A stretch of DNA of 64,000 bases, from positions 25,996,533 through 26,060,532 of the forward strand of contig JAKZAP010000001.1 of assembly GCA_023053575.1 (NCBI GenBank). Reading direction: 5' to 3'. The position numbers were made by a program, and so were the translations under genes. The DNA comes from Branchinecta lynchi. Its lineage: Eukaryota; Arthropoda; Branchiopoda; Anostraca; Branchinectidae. Shown here in pieces: positions 35,588 through 47,150 of this stretch. The stretch's first letter is position 1. The number at the start of each line of letters is the position of its first letter. The notes below the pieces were generated by a model that ran no database searches, had not been told where the DNA came from, and saw only the letters and a program-made list of their open reading frames with translations.

Positions 35588-38500
35588 TGTTGCGAGAGCA
35601 ACACTTTGGTTTTGTCCTCGTTTTTTTTTTTTTTTTTTTTTTTTTTCCTATGACTCCGATTTCATTTTATTCCTAGTAACTGAGAAGGGTCCAACCTGTG
35701 CGGTTTTTACGGAAAGTGTGGACCTTAGGCCGGATTGATGAATATGACATTACATTTTGGAAAGCTCCGTAGAACTCTTGCCTGGGGCCAATAAGGATGG
35801 TTTTTGCTTGTCCTCGAGCCAGAGCCTACGGTTTGCGAAGTGAAGTGGAGTTGTATAGCCTATGTCAGAGAGGACTATCTGAAGTTGTGTAGCGAACCTT
35901 TCGTTTCATCAAAACATGTTTCTGCTTTCGAGTAGAAAGCTCCGTTCTAGCACGCAAGCAGGCAGGCACCAGTTTCAAATTGAAGATGGACTAAAATCTA
36001 TAAGTGTTAAATATATGCGGCAGTTACCCGGCCCCACAGCCAACATATCTTCTTTGAGTGATAAATAGAAATATCTACAGAGACAAAAAAGTGGCTTTTT
36101 CCCACTGGTCCGAAAGTGCTGCCATCTATTGTTTCTGTCCATGTCTGCGACGATTTCAGCTGAGTTTATAATTATTTTTTTTTGCACTTTGGTTTGTGGT
36201 AGAGTAACGGTATCAGATGTGCCTCTTAAACTTTAAAAGTTCTCTCATTGCTAAAGAAACTAGAGCTTATCCTTTGCTCCTTTCTAAGTCGTGTCGGTAG
36301 AAAGTTGGCCTACGGCAAAAAAGTCAACTTTTGAACTAAGACAGGTAGAATTTTTTTTTCGACGGCAATCGATAGCCATTGATGAGCTGATCAAAGCATA
36401 TGTCATCCATTTTTTGGTACAAAAATTCCTTCATGAGATACACCAGTTTGAAAATTTCAAAGGGGTTGACAACTTCATAGTAAGGTACATTGAAACCAAA
36501 AATAGGCGATACCAGTTATGATACATATAGGGGACTTTTAAGCAACAGTCGACTGTTAGCCCATAATCATCTTCGGTAATGAGGGGTTTGCCGCTTTTGC
36601 TAGTTAGTATACCTGTTATTTGTTTCCGGTGTATTCGATGGTAAGAACAATTTGGTTCCCAATGGTAAGATATGCAAGGGACTTGTAAGTAATAATCGGC
36701 TGTTATGCTACAATCATCTTCTGCGATGATGGGTTTGCAGCTTTTGCTAGCTGGTGTACCCATTATTTGTTTCCGGTTAACTTGATGTATATCACGGGAG
36801 AGGGACTTGTAAGTAGGAATCGGTTCACGAGGGGCTAGGAATTTTTGCAAATGGGTGCACATTGTATTCTATTTCTATAAATCTGACGGTAAGAAAGTTT
36901 GTGTCGATGGTCTATCAATGTAACCGAGGATTAACTGTTTACACAACGGATACAAACGAAAATGTAAAGCAATGAGGTAGTTTCATCATAATTAATAGTG
37001 TCATCTATGGTATTTTAATCCTGAAAAGTTACGGATAGCTTTCTATTACCAACTAGATTATATAAGATATTGTTCCAAGTTTTCATCCGTCACTATGTCT
37101 ACGATTGAAAAGGATAAAGTACAACTGACTGCAAAGTTAATTTAGTCCCTTCTTCCTATATTATTTTGTTGTTGTTTTTACAACGCTGAAGAATACCTTT
37201 TGATCATATGATTAATTTTTTTAGAACATCCCATTTAAAAAGCTTATGCTATAATCATCGTCAGCGATGAGGGGCTTGCAACTTTTGATAGCTGGTATAT
37301 CCATTATTTGTTTCCGGTGAATTTGATGTCAATCACGGGAGACGGACTTGTAAGTAAGAATCGGTTCACGAGGGGCTAGAAATTTTTGAAAATTGGTGCA
37401 CATTGTATTAGATTTCTGTAAATATGACAGTAAGAAAGTTTGTATCGATGGTCTATCGCTATAACATAGGATTAACTGTTTACGCAACGGGTACAAACGA
37501 TACGGTAATGTAAAACAATAAGGTAATTTTGTAATAATTAATAGTGTCATCTATGGTATTTTAATCCTGAAAAGTTACGGATAGCTTTATAATATCAACT
37601 AGATTATATAAGATATTGTTCCAAGTTTTCATCCGTCACGATATCTACGATTGAAAAGGATAAAGTTCAACTTCGACGGCAATCGATAGCCGCTGATGAT
37701 CTGATCAAAGTATATGACATCCATTTTTTGGGAAAAAAAATTCCTTTATGAGATACACCAGTTTGAAAGTTTCAAGGGGTTGACAACTTAAGTAGTAAGG
37801 TACACACTGAAACCAAAAATAGGCGATACCAGTTGTGAGACATTTAGGGGACTTGTACGCGACAGGCGACTGTTAGCTCATAATCATCTTTGGCAATGAG
37901 GGGTTTGCAGCTCTCGCTAGTTGGCGTAGCCTACCTGTCATTTGATAAACAATTTGGTTCCCAAATGTAAAACATGCAAGGGACTTGTAAGTAATAATCG
38001 GCTGTTATGCTACACAAATCTTCAGCAATGAGGGGTTTGCAACTTTTGCTAGTCGGTGTACCCATTATTTTTATCCGGTGAACTTGATGTCTATCACGGG
38101 AAAGGGACTTGTCAGTAGAATCAGTGCACGAGGGGCTAGAAATTTGTGCAAATTGTTGTATTCGATTTATATAAATCTGACGGTAAGAAAGTTTGTATCG
38201 TTGGTCTATCGCTGTAACCTAGGATTTACTGTTAACGCAACGGGTACAAACGATACTGTAATGTAAAACAAGGTAGTTTCGTAATAATTAATAGTGTCAT
38301 CTATGGTATTTTAATCCTAAAAAGTTACGGATAGATTTATAATACCAACTAGATTATATAGGATATTATTCCAAGTTTTCATCCGTCACGATGTCTACGA
38401 TTGAAAAGGATTAAGTTCAACTGACTGCAAAGTCAATTTAGTCCCTTTTTCCGATATGCTTTTGTTGTGGTTAGGGCAATCGATAGCCCTTGAAGAACTG

Positions 38501-39325
38501 ATCAAAATATATGCCATCCATTTTTTTGAACAAAAATCCTTCATGAGATAAACCAGTTTGAAAGTTTCAAGGGGTTGACAACTTCAGGAGTAAGGTACAC
38601 ACTGAAACCAAAAATAGGCGATACCAGTTGTGAGACATGTAAGGGACTTGTAAGCAACAGTCGACTGTTAGCTCATAATCATCTTCGGCAACGAGGAGTT
38701 TGCAGCTTTTGCTAGTTGGTATACCTGTTATTTGTCTCAGGTGTATTCGAGGGTAAGAACAATTTTGTTCCCAATTGTAAGACATGCATGGGACTTGTAA
38801 GTAATAATCGGCTTTTATGCTATAATCATCTTCAGCGATGAGGGGTTTGCAACTTTTGATAGCTGGTGTATCCATTATTCGTTTCCGGTGAATTTGATGT
38901 CAATCACGGGAGACGGACTTGTAAGTAAGATCGGTTCACGAGGGGCTAGAAATTTTGAAAATTGGTGCACATTGTATTCGATTTCTGTAAATATGACAGT
39001 AAGAAAGTTTGTATCGATGGTCTATCGCTATAACCTAGGATTAACTGTTTACGCAACGGGTACAAACGATACGGTAATGTAAAACAATAAGGTAGTTTTG
39101 TAATAATTAATAGTGTCATCTATGGTATTTTAATCCTGAAACGTTACGGATAGCCTTCTTCCGATATTGTTTTGTTGTTGGTTTTACAACGCTAAAGAAC
39201 AGCTTTTGATTATGTGATTATTCTTTTTAGAACATACCGTTTTAAAAGCTTCGATAAGTTGACAATTTCAGCATTTAACCGACAGCGAAGAAACAAAACC
39301 AAAGTGTTGCTCTCGCAACACTTTA
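35588..39325. mobile_element. 3.7-kb segment bounded by inverted hairpin motifs
   Basis: The left edge reads GTGTTGCGAGAGCAACACTT then TGGTTTTGT; the right edge (to about 39325) is its exact reverse complement over about 29 bp. Each copy is itself a hairpin (GTGTTGC...GCAACAC). The interior has a T tract (35620-35646) and a tandem array (36360-39170). No transposase is visible. No clear target duplication, so it may be a non-autonomous element or a rearranged pair. Confidence 0.5.
36360..39170. repeat. Complex tandem array with about 0.55-0.8-kb units and 153-bp subunits
   Basis: A landmark GACGGTAAGAAAGTTTGT or GACAGTAAGAAAGTTTGT occurs near 36885, 37428, 38178 and 38996. CGGCAATCGATAGCC occurs near 36362, 37677 and 38463. 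Within units a 153-bp subunit repeats (GGGACTTGTAAGTAATAATC, ATGAGGGGTTTGCAGCTTTT, CCATTATTTGTTTCCGGT). Units differ by internal deletions. Antisense frames stay open across the subunits. Confidence 0.8.
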
Positions 39326-39388
39326 GCCGGCGAAGCCGGACAAAGGTTGCCGCAACACTTCACGTTGCCCGGGCAACGTAGGTCTAGT
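39299..39388. repeat. Cluster of short perfect hairpins
   Basis: In order: GTGTTGCTCTCGCAACAC, GCCGGCGAAGCCGG, GTTGCCGCAAC and CGTTGCCCGGGCAACG. Four inverted repeats in 90 bp, GC-rich against an AT-rich background, at the right edge of the 3.7-kb segment. Confidence 0.7.
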
Positions 39389-39462
39389 TATTTCTTGGAT
39401 TTCAAGCGCCACTCTTCGATACTTCAATGCGTTTCACACGTAGCTATAGGATAAACATTCCG

Positions 39463-39720
39463 TTAGCCCAAGCTGGCTGCGAATCAATTTTTGACAGTAC
39501 AAAACCGATACGTCAGCTTACTTTTATTAGAGCTATCTTTTGGCCCTTTTTGGCAAGGTCCTCTTCAGGCTTAAGCTGGAAAATTAACTTGCGGAAAACA
39601 TATGTCCTCCCAAAACTGTTTTTCCAGCCTGAGCGGCTTGAACCTGAACAGAACCTTGCCAAGAAGTGCTCTCTAATAAAATTCAACTGACGTATCTGTT
39701 TTCCACTATCAAACATCTGT
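39463..39720. mobile_element. Foldback element fragment, CAGCTTGGGCT family
   Basis: Left arm GTTAGCCCAAGCTGGCTGCG, then CAAAACCGATACGTCAGC and GAGCTATCTTTTGGCCC. The inverted arm (CTTGCCAAGAAGTGCTCTC, AACTGACGTATCTGTTTT) ends near 39715 without the outer terminus. Same family as 14079-14510. Confidence 0.65.
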
Positions 39721-39829
39721 AGAAAAATTTAAAAGAGCGGAAGCTAGTCCTTTTCTGGGTTTCTAAGGCTTATTTAAAATATATAGCTCAAAGATGGAAT
39801 GTTATACGAGGAACCATTCTCGCGAGAAA

Positions 39830-39920
39830 ATAGTAGTGGAGGAGTGGCCTTGTAAGCCAAAGGTTGTGGGTTCAAATCCCACCTGAGGAGAACTTTTGTC
39901 TTCAGTTCGCTACGGATAAT
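39830..39920 (+). repeat. tRNA-derived SINE-like copy 1
   Basis: GGCCTTGTAAGCCAAAGG forms an anticodon-like stem-loop, and GTGGGTTCAAATCCCAC forms a perfect T arm with an intact B box. It is followed by CTGAGGAGAACTTTTGTCTT then CAGTTCGCTAC. The D arm is degenerate and no acceptor stem pairs, so it is not a functional tRNA. The downstream block recurs in copy 2. Confidence 0.6.
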
Positions 39921-41240
39921 GCTTATTTGAAAGCGGAGCATTACGCGATTTAAAGTACCGTGGTATGATTTGTAGCGTGTGTACGTGTAGTGTGTTCACA
40001 CGCATTTGTACATACAGTTGTCTCATCCTCTCGACAATCCTCACAGGAACTATAATAGTTCGAGGAAAGTCGGCTGTGATTCCGAAAGATTCCACAGCGC
40101 TGGGAATTCCCAGTGGGGAGATACGCAAGCGTAACGTCCTGTTCATTCGCTGGACAATGCAATTATTAGATACCGGAATCCAAACGAAGCAGCATTTACA
40201 AAAAGGAAAACTTGAACAGAATCTGCTCTTTGAGACAGGATAACAAAAGTTCTTTCTTCAAGGCAGAAAATCTGAGAAAAATTAGAAGCTCAGATTCACT
40301 ATCCAACTCAAGCTCTCAAAAGCGAGCTAGACTTTGTCTTCTTCTTAACCAGCGCTGTCAGCGGAAGTACTTTCAAGAATCAGAATTCCTTTCTTAACCA
40401 CCAAGCCATGGTAGCCATATTGCGGCCTGTCCTCACCGGCGCATATTTGTGATGAACTTACTGCCCTCCGTTTTGGGCCCTTTTGAGAAGAAGATGGTAG
40501 TCGGAAAGCTCCGTAAAAGTCGCATTCTTTGGGCTTGATCAGAAAAAGGTACGTTGGACACAAAGCCGAAATCGCTTGCGGTCGTAATCATTCTTCTTCG
40601 GAAAGAACTTCAGCTCTCAGAAATTTTAACCTTTTGGAATCGGAAAACGGCGTTTCCGGAGAGATTTTCCCGATGGATAGTCAAAAGCTCCCGTTCGGGC
40701 AAAAGTAATCAATAGTCTGCATAAATAATATGGACCAACTGGTGACACTGCTACAGCAGAAACTTGTTTCTAGGAACTTAAATTTCCATTGTACAGCTGG
40801 TCTAGGCTAAATCTCAGTCGATTTTCCGGTAACGGTAACGTATATGTGACGTCGCGGCAAAAAATTTAGAAGTTTGGGTAAACATTCGTTGTGGAATACG
40901 TATTTGGATCTGTATTAAATAGTGTCGAGCAGTAAGCGAGGCGCCGGACGCATTTACATTTATGAACCGTTCTAGGGACAACTACTTAGGTCCGGAAATG
41001 GAAAATCTGAAACTCTCATATGACGTCATGGATAATCGTTTGAGATTTAGTCGACACCTGGTTTTGTGGAACAGAAGAGGAAGTGGAAAGCGATAGCGGA
41101 GATAGGTTTCCACCTGTTACCGCGATAGCCCTTTGACGCCCTAAAGTCCTCTTTCAAGACCGTCTCAAAATACGCTGTTTTTTGGGGTTTTTTTTTTACT
41201 AGAAACCGAATCTGCTCTGTGCTTTTGGAGTTGTACAAGT

Positions 41241-41729
41241 GGACCGACTAAAAGGGGGAATAGAACGGAGTGACACGGTGTAGGAGGAACTCGTGCTAAA
41301 AATGGAAACGCAAGCTAAAAACAGGAATGACGTACTAAAATGCAACAGGAGGGACACTACTAAAAGGAGGAACAAAGCACCGTCCTTTCTTCTTTTAGTA
41401 GCTAGTTTGGGCACGAGTCCAGATCATTCCCGTGCACGATCACTGTTGTAGTCGTCATCCTTCGTTTAATCGAGTTACCCCCGAATGAAGAGAGGCAGCT
41501 CGCGGCAAACGGCGACGGTAGCCCATTTCTTAGCACTTGTTAATCCTGCAGCAGGGACGCAAATGTTAAGGAACAGGAGCCCTGTCCCTCGCCGTGCGGG
41601 GATTACTCGACTAAAGGAGGAGCGCGGGAATGATCCGTGTGTTCCTCCTGGTGCGGCCTTCGTGATGTTACTATGTCAGTTCTTCCTGCACCGTGTCGTT
41701 CCGTTCCATTCCCGAGTTTAGTCGATCCC
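41241..41729. mobile_element. Mutator-like foldback element, copy 1
   Basis: Left end GGACCGACTAAAAGGGGGAA, right end CGAGTTTAGTCGATCCC: inverted repeats continuing inward through AGAACGGAGTGACACGGTG and its mirror. Flanked by TTGTACAAGT and ATGTCCAAGC, an imperfect 10-bp duplication. Same terminus (GGGATCGACTAAAA) as the copies at 45600-46028 and 55309-55794. Non-coding. Confidence 0.7.
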
Positions 41730-42769
41730 ATGTCCAAGCTCTTTCTCCCACTGAAGTGTCATTAAGAATGACAGAATTGCACAAATATTCATTCTCTTCA
41801 GGTTCTTAACTGTCCGTCGTCCAATTCCGTAACTCTTCGAAGCCAGGATTCTGACCCCTTCATTGAACGCAATCAGTGAATATTTATTTTGTTAGGCCAT
41901 ATTTTCTGAGTTTTTGATGTCATTTCTTCCTGACGAAAGTTTTTAATGGTTAGTATGAAGCCCCTGGTCAAGATGGAGCTTGGATAGAGACTTCTTAGCC
42001 ATCATAAAATCTCCAGTTTATGTTTCATATAAATCTGTTCTCAGTTCTTGCTGGCTGGGTCGTGTCAAGGCGAGGAAGTATTTCAGTTGTTGATACTCCC
42101 ATCCTAAACAGCAACTACTTTCGATCAAGAAATGTCATAATAATGATAGAAGCATTCGAAATGTTAGGAAAGATAAAGCATTTGTTGTTGTTGTTCGAAA
42201 TTGATGATTTTTTATTTTGATTTTGTCTGGTCATGAGAGAATGAATTTGATATTCCCGGCACGCCACAAGTGATGTCAATGAGGACAGGGGTCGGTTAGT
42301 AAGCTGAAGGAAGTGAATGTTAGCGCTGTTGACATGACACTTCGCTTGTACGAATTAGAAAACAATTATTACGACTCGGTTTCAAGTAGAAACAATGAGC
42401 GCGTCTTTAAACCAAGCCCCGCTGCGCGCGGAAAGTTATTACGTGTGATCTGTATCGCTATGTAGGTGCAGCCCCCGTAAAACAAAGAAGCAAGCTTCAG
42501 TGAGTGAGTTCCCAGAGCATTCCCCTGCTGTTGTAGACAATAGCTATAGTTCTGCCTTAGTTCCAATAACTTTAATAACATCTGCAAAAAATAACATTCA
42601 TTTACTTTTTCCATTACATCAAAGGACTCTGATGACAACTATATGCATAAATAGAAGCTCCAACCTAGCAGCCATACTTGCAAGTCCCGTTGCTAGCCCC
42701 CCCCCCCCCTGACTGAGCTGTCCAGTATTGGATCACTCATAATTTTCCCCGACAGAGTCAGTAGTTCGC

Positions 42770-43610
42770 CCGGTAGGCACGGTAACATCACTGTCACTCT
42801 CACTTGAGGAATCAACATTTGGCTTCGTGGCAAACTTCGACGTAATATGGATTCCTGAGGGCCTCTTTTGTCATATCCTTCAGCATGATGTAACGGGGGA
42901 CCATCGGAAAAACTTTTGACGTCTGATATCTGTCCTGTAGAGGAAAATATATGTCAGTTTCATTTTGAAATGTTGGATGCACTATGCCAAACGTTGTATA
43001 CTCCAACCCAATAAAGTACTGACGAATATAGTGAAGCTCAGAAACGATCCAATCAGGACTTGTCTATAGAATAGCAGGTCAGGGTTGGATTACCAACAGG
43101 TATCTAGCGTTTAGCGTAGGGTATCCAATTAGGCAGTGGATCTGCCAAACATAAAAAGTACCCAGCGTTTAGTACAGGGTTTCCAAAAATCAGGGATTTA
43201 TGGTTGAAAGCACTGAACAAGCTCAAAATAAGTGCTCGGGGAATATAAGGGCACGTCGATTCCTCGACTTCTTGGGAATGATTAGTCCTGGGCAAAAATT
43301 TCCCCGCTCATGTCAGTGAACATTAACTCCTGGCATGTTGAATCCCGGAAAGACTGGGAACAATCGCGTGTGGATACCAAATACGCGTTATTCAAACAGG
43401 TGTCTTTTACAGAATCATCTTTTCCCGGGGTCGCGCAGTAAAGCTGTGTAAGGAGAATAGACCCTGGTTCCACTTTGTCTTGCGCAGAGCCAATCGGATC
43501 GCTTGGTTGGCTCCGCCAGCGGGCCGAGTAAAGAGGAGGTCCGCCAGCATTGCCACGGGGAGCACACAAATTCGATTTGTCGGAAGTTCAAGTAACAACT
43601 TTTATTCGAA
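42770..43610 (-). pseudogene. Unresolved coding-like block, minus strand, with frameshift
   Basis: Two protein-like pieces. At 43569-43282 (-): GGPPLYSARWRSQPSDPIGS then AQDKVEPGSILLTQLYCATP and more. At 43006-42812 (-): EYTTFGIVHPTFQNETDIYF, PLQDRYQTSKVF, PRYIMLKDMTK. After this the natural continuation (SKFATKPNVDSSSESDSDVT, ending GENYE and a stop near 42737) lies in another frame, as if one base were lost near 42865. No domain recognised. It could be a broken gene, exons of an unmapped gene or a transposon relic. Confidence 0.4.
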
Positions 43611-43713
43611 AGACACGTTTTGTTCTTTTACGACTGCTTGTTGTTAGTTCGAGGACACTGCTGTTCATAAGTTAATCTAGTAGTTTTTTTTTACAGCATA
43701 ATGGTCCTCAAAT

Positions 43714-43742
43714 GTATGTATGTATGTATGTATATATTTATT
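43714..43742. repeat. GTAT microsatellite
   Basis: ATGTATGTATGTATGTATAT at about 43717-43738, five clean units. Confidence 0.85.
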
Positions 43743-44631
43743 GCCCATCATAAATGTAAGAATACAACGCTGATGGAGTAATAAATAAAGAAAAAGAATA
43801 GAAAAGAAACAGATACTTCGAGTAGTACTAAGAACACCTTTTCAGATTTTAAAATCTCGACAAACTGAAACTGTGTAGCAACACTGAACGTTGCATGTTT
43901 AAGAACCTTTTACTTTCAGTTGAACATGTGTGCGTAATAAGACGTGAACACAATGTATGCAGCTTACTATTTATATTTGAACAATGTTACAGGGAACGAT
44001 GAACACTGCCTAGCTATAGCTATACTGTAGAACTAAGGAGTTCTTCTGTCTACTTACTAGACATGCAGCGTGAGAGTGACTTATGCGATCCCCTCGTATG
44101 AGTTCTTAAAGCACTTTGCTTGTCCTGAGTCAATAAATTTTTTCAATTGAGTCGACAGACCAACAAAACCAAATACATACGTCAAGGTAAAACACAGTGT
44201 CGAACTAGACTAGAGGACAATAGATGTTACCACTGGAGGAAGTTGTGCATAATTTTGAAACGCGATTATGTATATGGTATCTCGCAAGATACGGTCTGTT
44301 ACGTTCATGGGAGGTGTGTGGAATATTTGCATACCAAGACGAACTCACTTTAGTCTGCAATCGCTTCCTTTCCTTATTAAAACATGTACTTCCAGGCACT
44401 TCCAGCTTGCCGGAGTTTCCCCATCTCTTTGAACTACACTAATAATAAATGTCTCCAATGAGGATTGATTTTCGGAAAGCCGTATGCTTCGCACTGAAGA
44501 TTCGGTATGATCTGAAGTCTCGGAATCTGATTATTGGAGCGGCAGTGGCATTGTCCAGCCAAGTGAACTATCACTTTGAACTACACGTTAGAAGCATTAT
44601 AGTAGATGAGGAGTTGATTAAGAAGAAGAAC
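43743..44631. other. Non-coding stretch
   Basis: No exon found. The block before the Tc1-like element (GAACTACACGTTAGAAGC, GAGGAGTTGATTAAGAAGAA) recurs in altered form just after it (GAACTACACGTTCAGCC, GAAGTAGATGAAAAGTTGAA, 45021-45080), a local duplication flanking the insertion. Confidence 0.4.
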
Positions 44632-44633
44632 TA

Positions 44634-44995
44634 AACTGTCAGAAGTTTCATAACAGATAACTCAAGGATGCGCGGTTTCAACAGATAATGCGTAACAGAT
44701 AACATTCCGGATGTTATCTGTTGTGTTTCAAAATGTTATGCATGATAAGCACTACCATCAGGAAGAACCAAAAAACCGCCAAAAAGTACCTGGAGTTTTC
44801 CGACATTATGACGATAGAGAATAAAGTCAGTAGATGCGTTTTTGGCTCTTCCTAACAAAGTTAGGAAGTTCTGCGTAACATTTCATGCATAATCTTTTCA
44901 AACACAATAAATAACATCCCGAGTGTCAAATGTTACGCATTGTCTGTTGAAACCACGTATTCTAACTGTTATATGTTACGAAACTTCTGACAGTG
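44634..44995. mobile_element. Tc1/mariner-like MITE
   Basis: Left end AACTGTCAGAAGTTTCATAA; right end mirrors CACTGTCAGAAGTTTCGTAA. The arms extend about 90 bp (GGTTTCAACAGATAATGCGT and its mirror). Flanked by TA on both sides (44632-44633, 44996-44997), the target duplication of Tc1/mariner elements. No transposase. Fragments of the same family lie near 14580-14800. Confidence 0.7.
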
Positions 44996-45599
44996 TATTC
45001 ATTGTAATGCAGAAGAGAGGTACGAACTACACGTTCAGCCTTACAGAGGAAGTAGATGAAAAGTTGAAGAAGAAGAACTCTTCATGGCAGAAGAGAGGTA
45101 GGTTTGTGTCAAAACTACAGGTTAATTTATAAGACCAAATTGGGGCGGCTAAAGTACATATACAACTAGAAAGTAAATCAGCAAACAGAATCTGTAGATG
45201 AAAGTACGTATAAAAGAACTTACGTGTAAAAAGAAACCCGGTTTTAAACACGACTTTCGGATTTCGCCCGACAAATCTGTGCAGTGATTGAATTGAAATT
45301 TTTTGATAATCGATGTGTCGTCGCGACACAAACTTTTGAGCTTTGTCCAACAAAACTGTACAGAACATGATTTCGTACGTGTAAAAAGAAGCCGTCATTA
45401 ACGACAAAATTAAGGCTCAACCATGCAACATGGATCGAACCCATAATACAAGTAGCTCTGATAGCTGATCATTAACCACATCATAAAGTTACTTTGCCTG
45501 CTGAAACAAATTACAAATTCCTTTCCTACAAGAAAATATTATTTCCGGTTTACCCCGATTTTCTTATTCCTGTGAACTACCCTACCCTAAGAAATTAGG

Positions 45600-46028
45600 A
45601 ATTCTAAAAAACTGGCAAGCCTTTCCTCTGTTTAGTATCCCGTGAGGGGTCAGCAACTAACATTTGTAAAAGTTCGCCTTTTAGTATTAGAAAAAACTGG
45701 CAAGCTGTGCCGTGCTTTTCCTGTGTTTAGTATCTCGAGAGGTGTGGGCAACTTACGCTTGTAAAAGTTCACCTTTTCCTCCTTTTAGTCCCTTACGGGA
45801 TACTAGCAAAGGCTTGCCAGTTTCTTCGAATACTAAAAGGAGGAAAAGGTGAACTTTAACAAATGGAAGTTGCCGACCCTCACGGGATACTAAACAGAGG
45901 AAAGGCTTGCCAGTTTTTCGAATCCTCGATTCTTGGTCATTCTTTCCTCGTTTTAGTTTGCCCTTCCTGGTTTTAGTATTCTTTCCTGCTTTGCTCTTGC
46001 CTTTCCTTTCCTGCTTTTAGTCGATCCC
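45600..46028. mobile_element. Mutator-like foldback element, copy 2 (left arm truncated)
   Basis: Right end CCTGCTTTTAGTCGATCCC matches copy 3. The interior carries inverted CTGGCAAGCCTTTCCTCTGT and GATACTAAACAGAGGAAAGG. The outer left arm is missing, so no target duplication can be read. Confidence 0.65.
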
Positions 46029-46089
46029 GATCGGGAGGTCTCGGACTGAAATTCCTGCGCGGATTTTGGGAACGATCGTCACTCCGTCT

Positions 46090-46245
46090 GGAAAAGTTGA
46101 AATTTTTCACCTCGATGATGAAATCCGGCTGGGAAATCCTATTTGATAGTGCAAAACGGAGACGTCAGCGGAATTCTATTAGAGCTATATTTCGGCCATT
46201 CTTGGCAAGAGTCTTCAGGCTCAAAGCTTCTCAAGTTGGAAAAAC
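46090..46245. mobile_element. Foldback element fragment (14079 family)
   Basis: GATAGTGCAAAACGGAGACG, GAGCTATATTTCGGCCATTC and TTGGCAAGAGTCTTCAGGC match the inner left arm of the 14079 element; the right arm is absent. Confidence 0.6.
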
Positions 46246-46384
46246 GAATGGTCACACTGTCATGCGACATGTGGCACCACCTGCACGGGGATATGAACTG
46301 ATTACACGAATTTACCTTCGGACGGGATCACTGTTCCTGTAGCCGGTTTCTGTCTAACTATTGCAGTGGTTTGTGAACTATGTT

Positions 46385-46492
46385 CACAAAACCCTCGGCA
46401 GCTCAACTGTTAGAGCGGTCGCCTTGTATGCGAAGGGTCCTGGGTTCAAATCCCGGAGAGGAGCATTTTCGTCTTTCAGTTCACTACTTTAT
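46385..46492 (+). repeat. tRNA-derived SINE-like copy 2
   Basis: GCTCAACTGTTAGAGC forms a D arm, CCTTGTATGCGAAGG an anticodon arm (loop GTATGCG) and CTGGGTTCAAATCCCGG a T arm. The acceptor stem does not pair. A GAGGAGCATTTTCGTCTTTC then AGTTCACTAC tail matches copy 1 at 39830. It is better explained as a SINE head or tRNA pseudogene than as a live tRNA. Confidence 0.65.
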
Positions 46493-46750
46493 AAGTAGAA
46501 GGAAGTCAAGAACCTTCGCGTTGCCAAATCGAATCCCAGTGACGAGCAAAGGGGTCACCGGACCTGAAAACCCGAAGGAAGGGAACGCATTTGCGGCTTT
46601 TGCTGGGGCTTACGTGAAGTTTTCTGGTATCAAGATCTACACAAGGATCCTGCCTTAGAATAGAGATCCTGACTTCCTCGTTTTTCTCGGTGGCTTGTGG
46701 CAAATCATTCCAAAAATCACGTAGTTCCGAGGCCGGGGTTCGGCCGGCAT

Positions 46751-47150
46751 GTCTTCTTACCCCTAAATCAAACATTTAATCAACTTCAAATGAAACTTTT
46801 ACTTTTAACAAACTTTCCGGTTTTTGCCGGATTCCGAACGAACTACTTGTCCGACAAGAAAATGGTTTTCTCCGTCGCGCTCAGCATGTCTTCTTACCGC
46901 ATAATCAACTATCTCAATAGCTTTAAAAAAATATTTTGTTTGTCCCTTAATTTGAAACCCCTCCCCCACCCTCAAATATAGGACTACAGAGCCCATCTTC
47001 GAACTTGACCTGTACTTTGACCCAAAGGATTCTCCCCCCAAGTTTCATCAAAATATCTCAATCCCTTCGAGAGTTATCGTGCGGACAGACGGACAACTTT
47101 TGCGATGTCATCGGTATCCCTCCACTTACGTTTTGGGAACCCAAAAACAA
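46751..47150 (+). mobile_element. Family-1 repeat, 5'-truncated copy
   Basis: Starts inside one tandem unit (CATGTCTTCTTACCCCTAAA) and runs through the CCCTCCCCCACCC block to GCGATGTCATCGGTATCCC and TTTTGGGAACCC. Only one full tandem unit remains. Confidence 0.75.

Noticed and set aside
36360..39170. CRISPR array
   Set aside because: Repeats are long, irregular and imperfect with no short unique spacers, in an animal genome.
42369..42638. Minus-strand frame with acceptor-like TTATTTTTTGCAG (MLLKLLELRQNYS)
   Set aside because: No donor follows the open segment and no partner exon fits.
46385..46470. Functional tRNA gene
   Set aside because: D, anticodon and T arms fold, but the acceptor stem does not pair and a related SINE-like copy with the same downstream tail exists at 39830.
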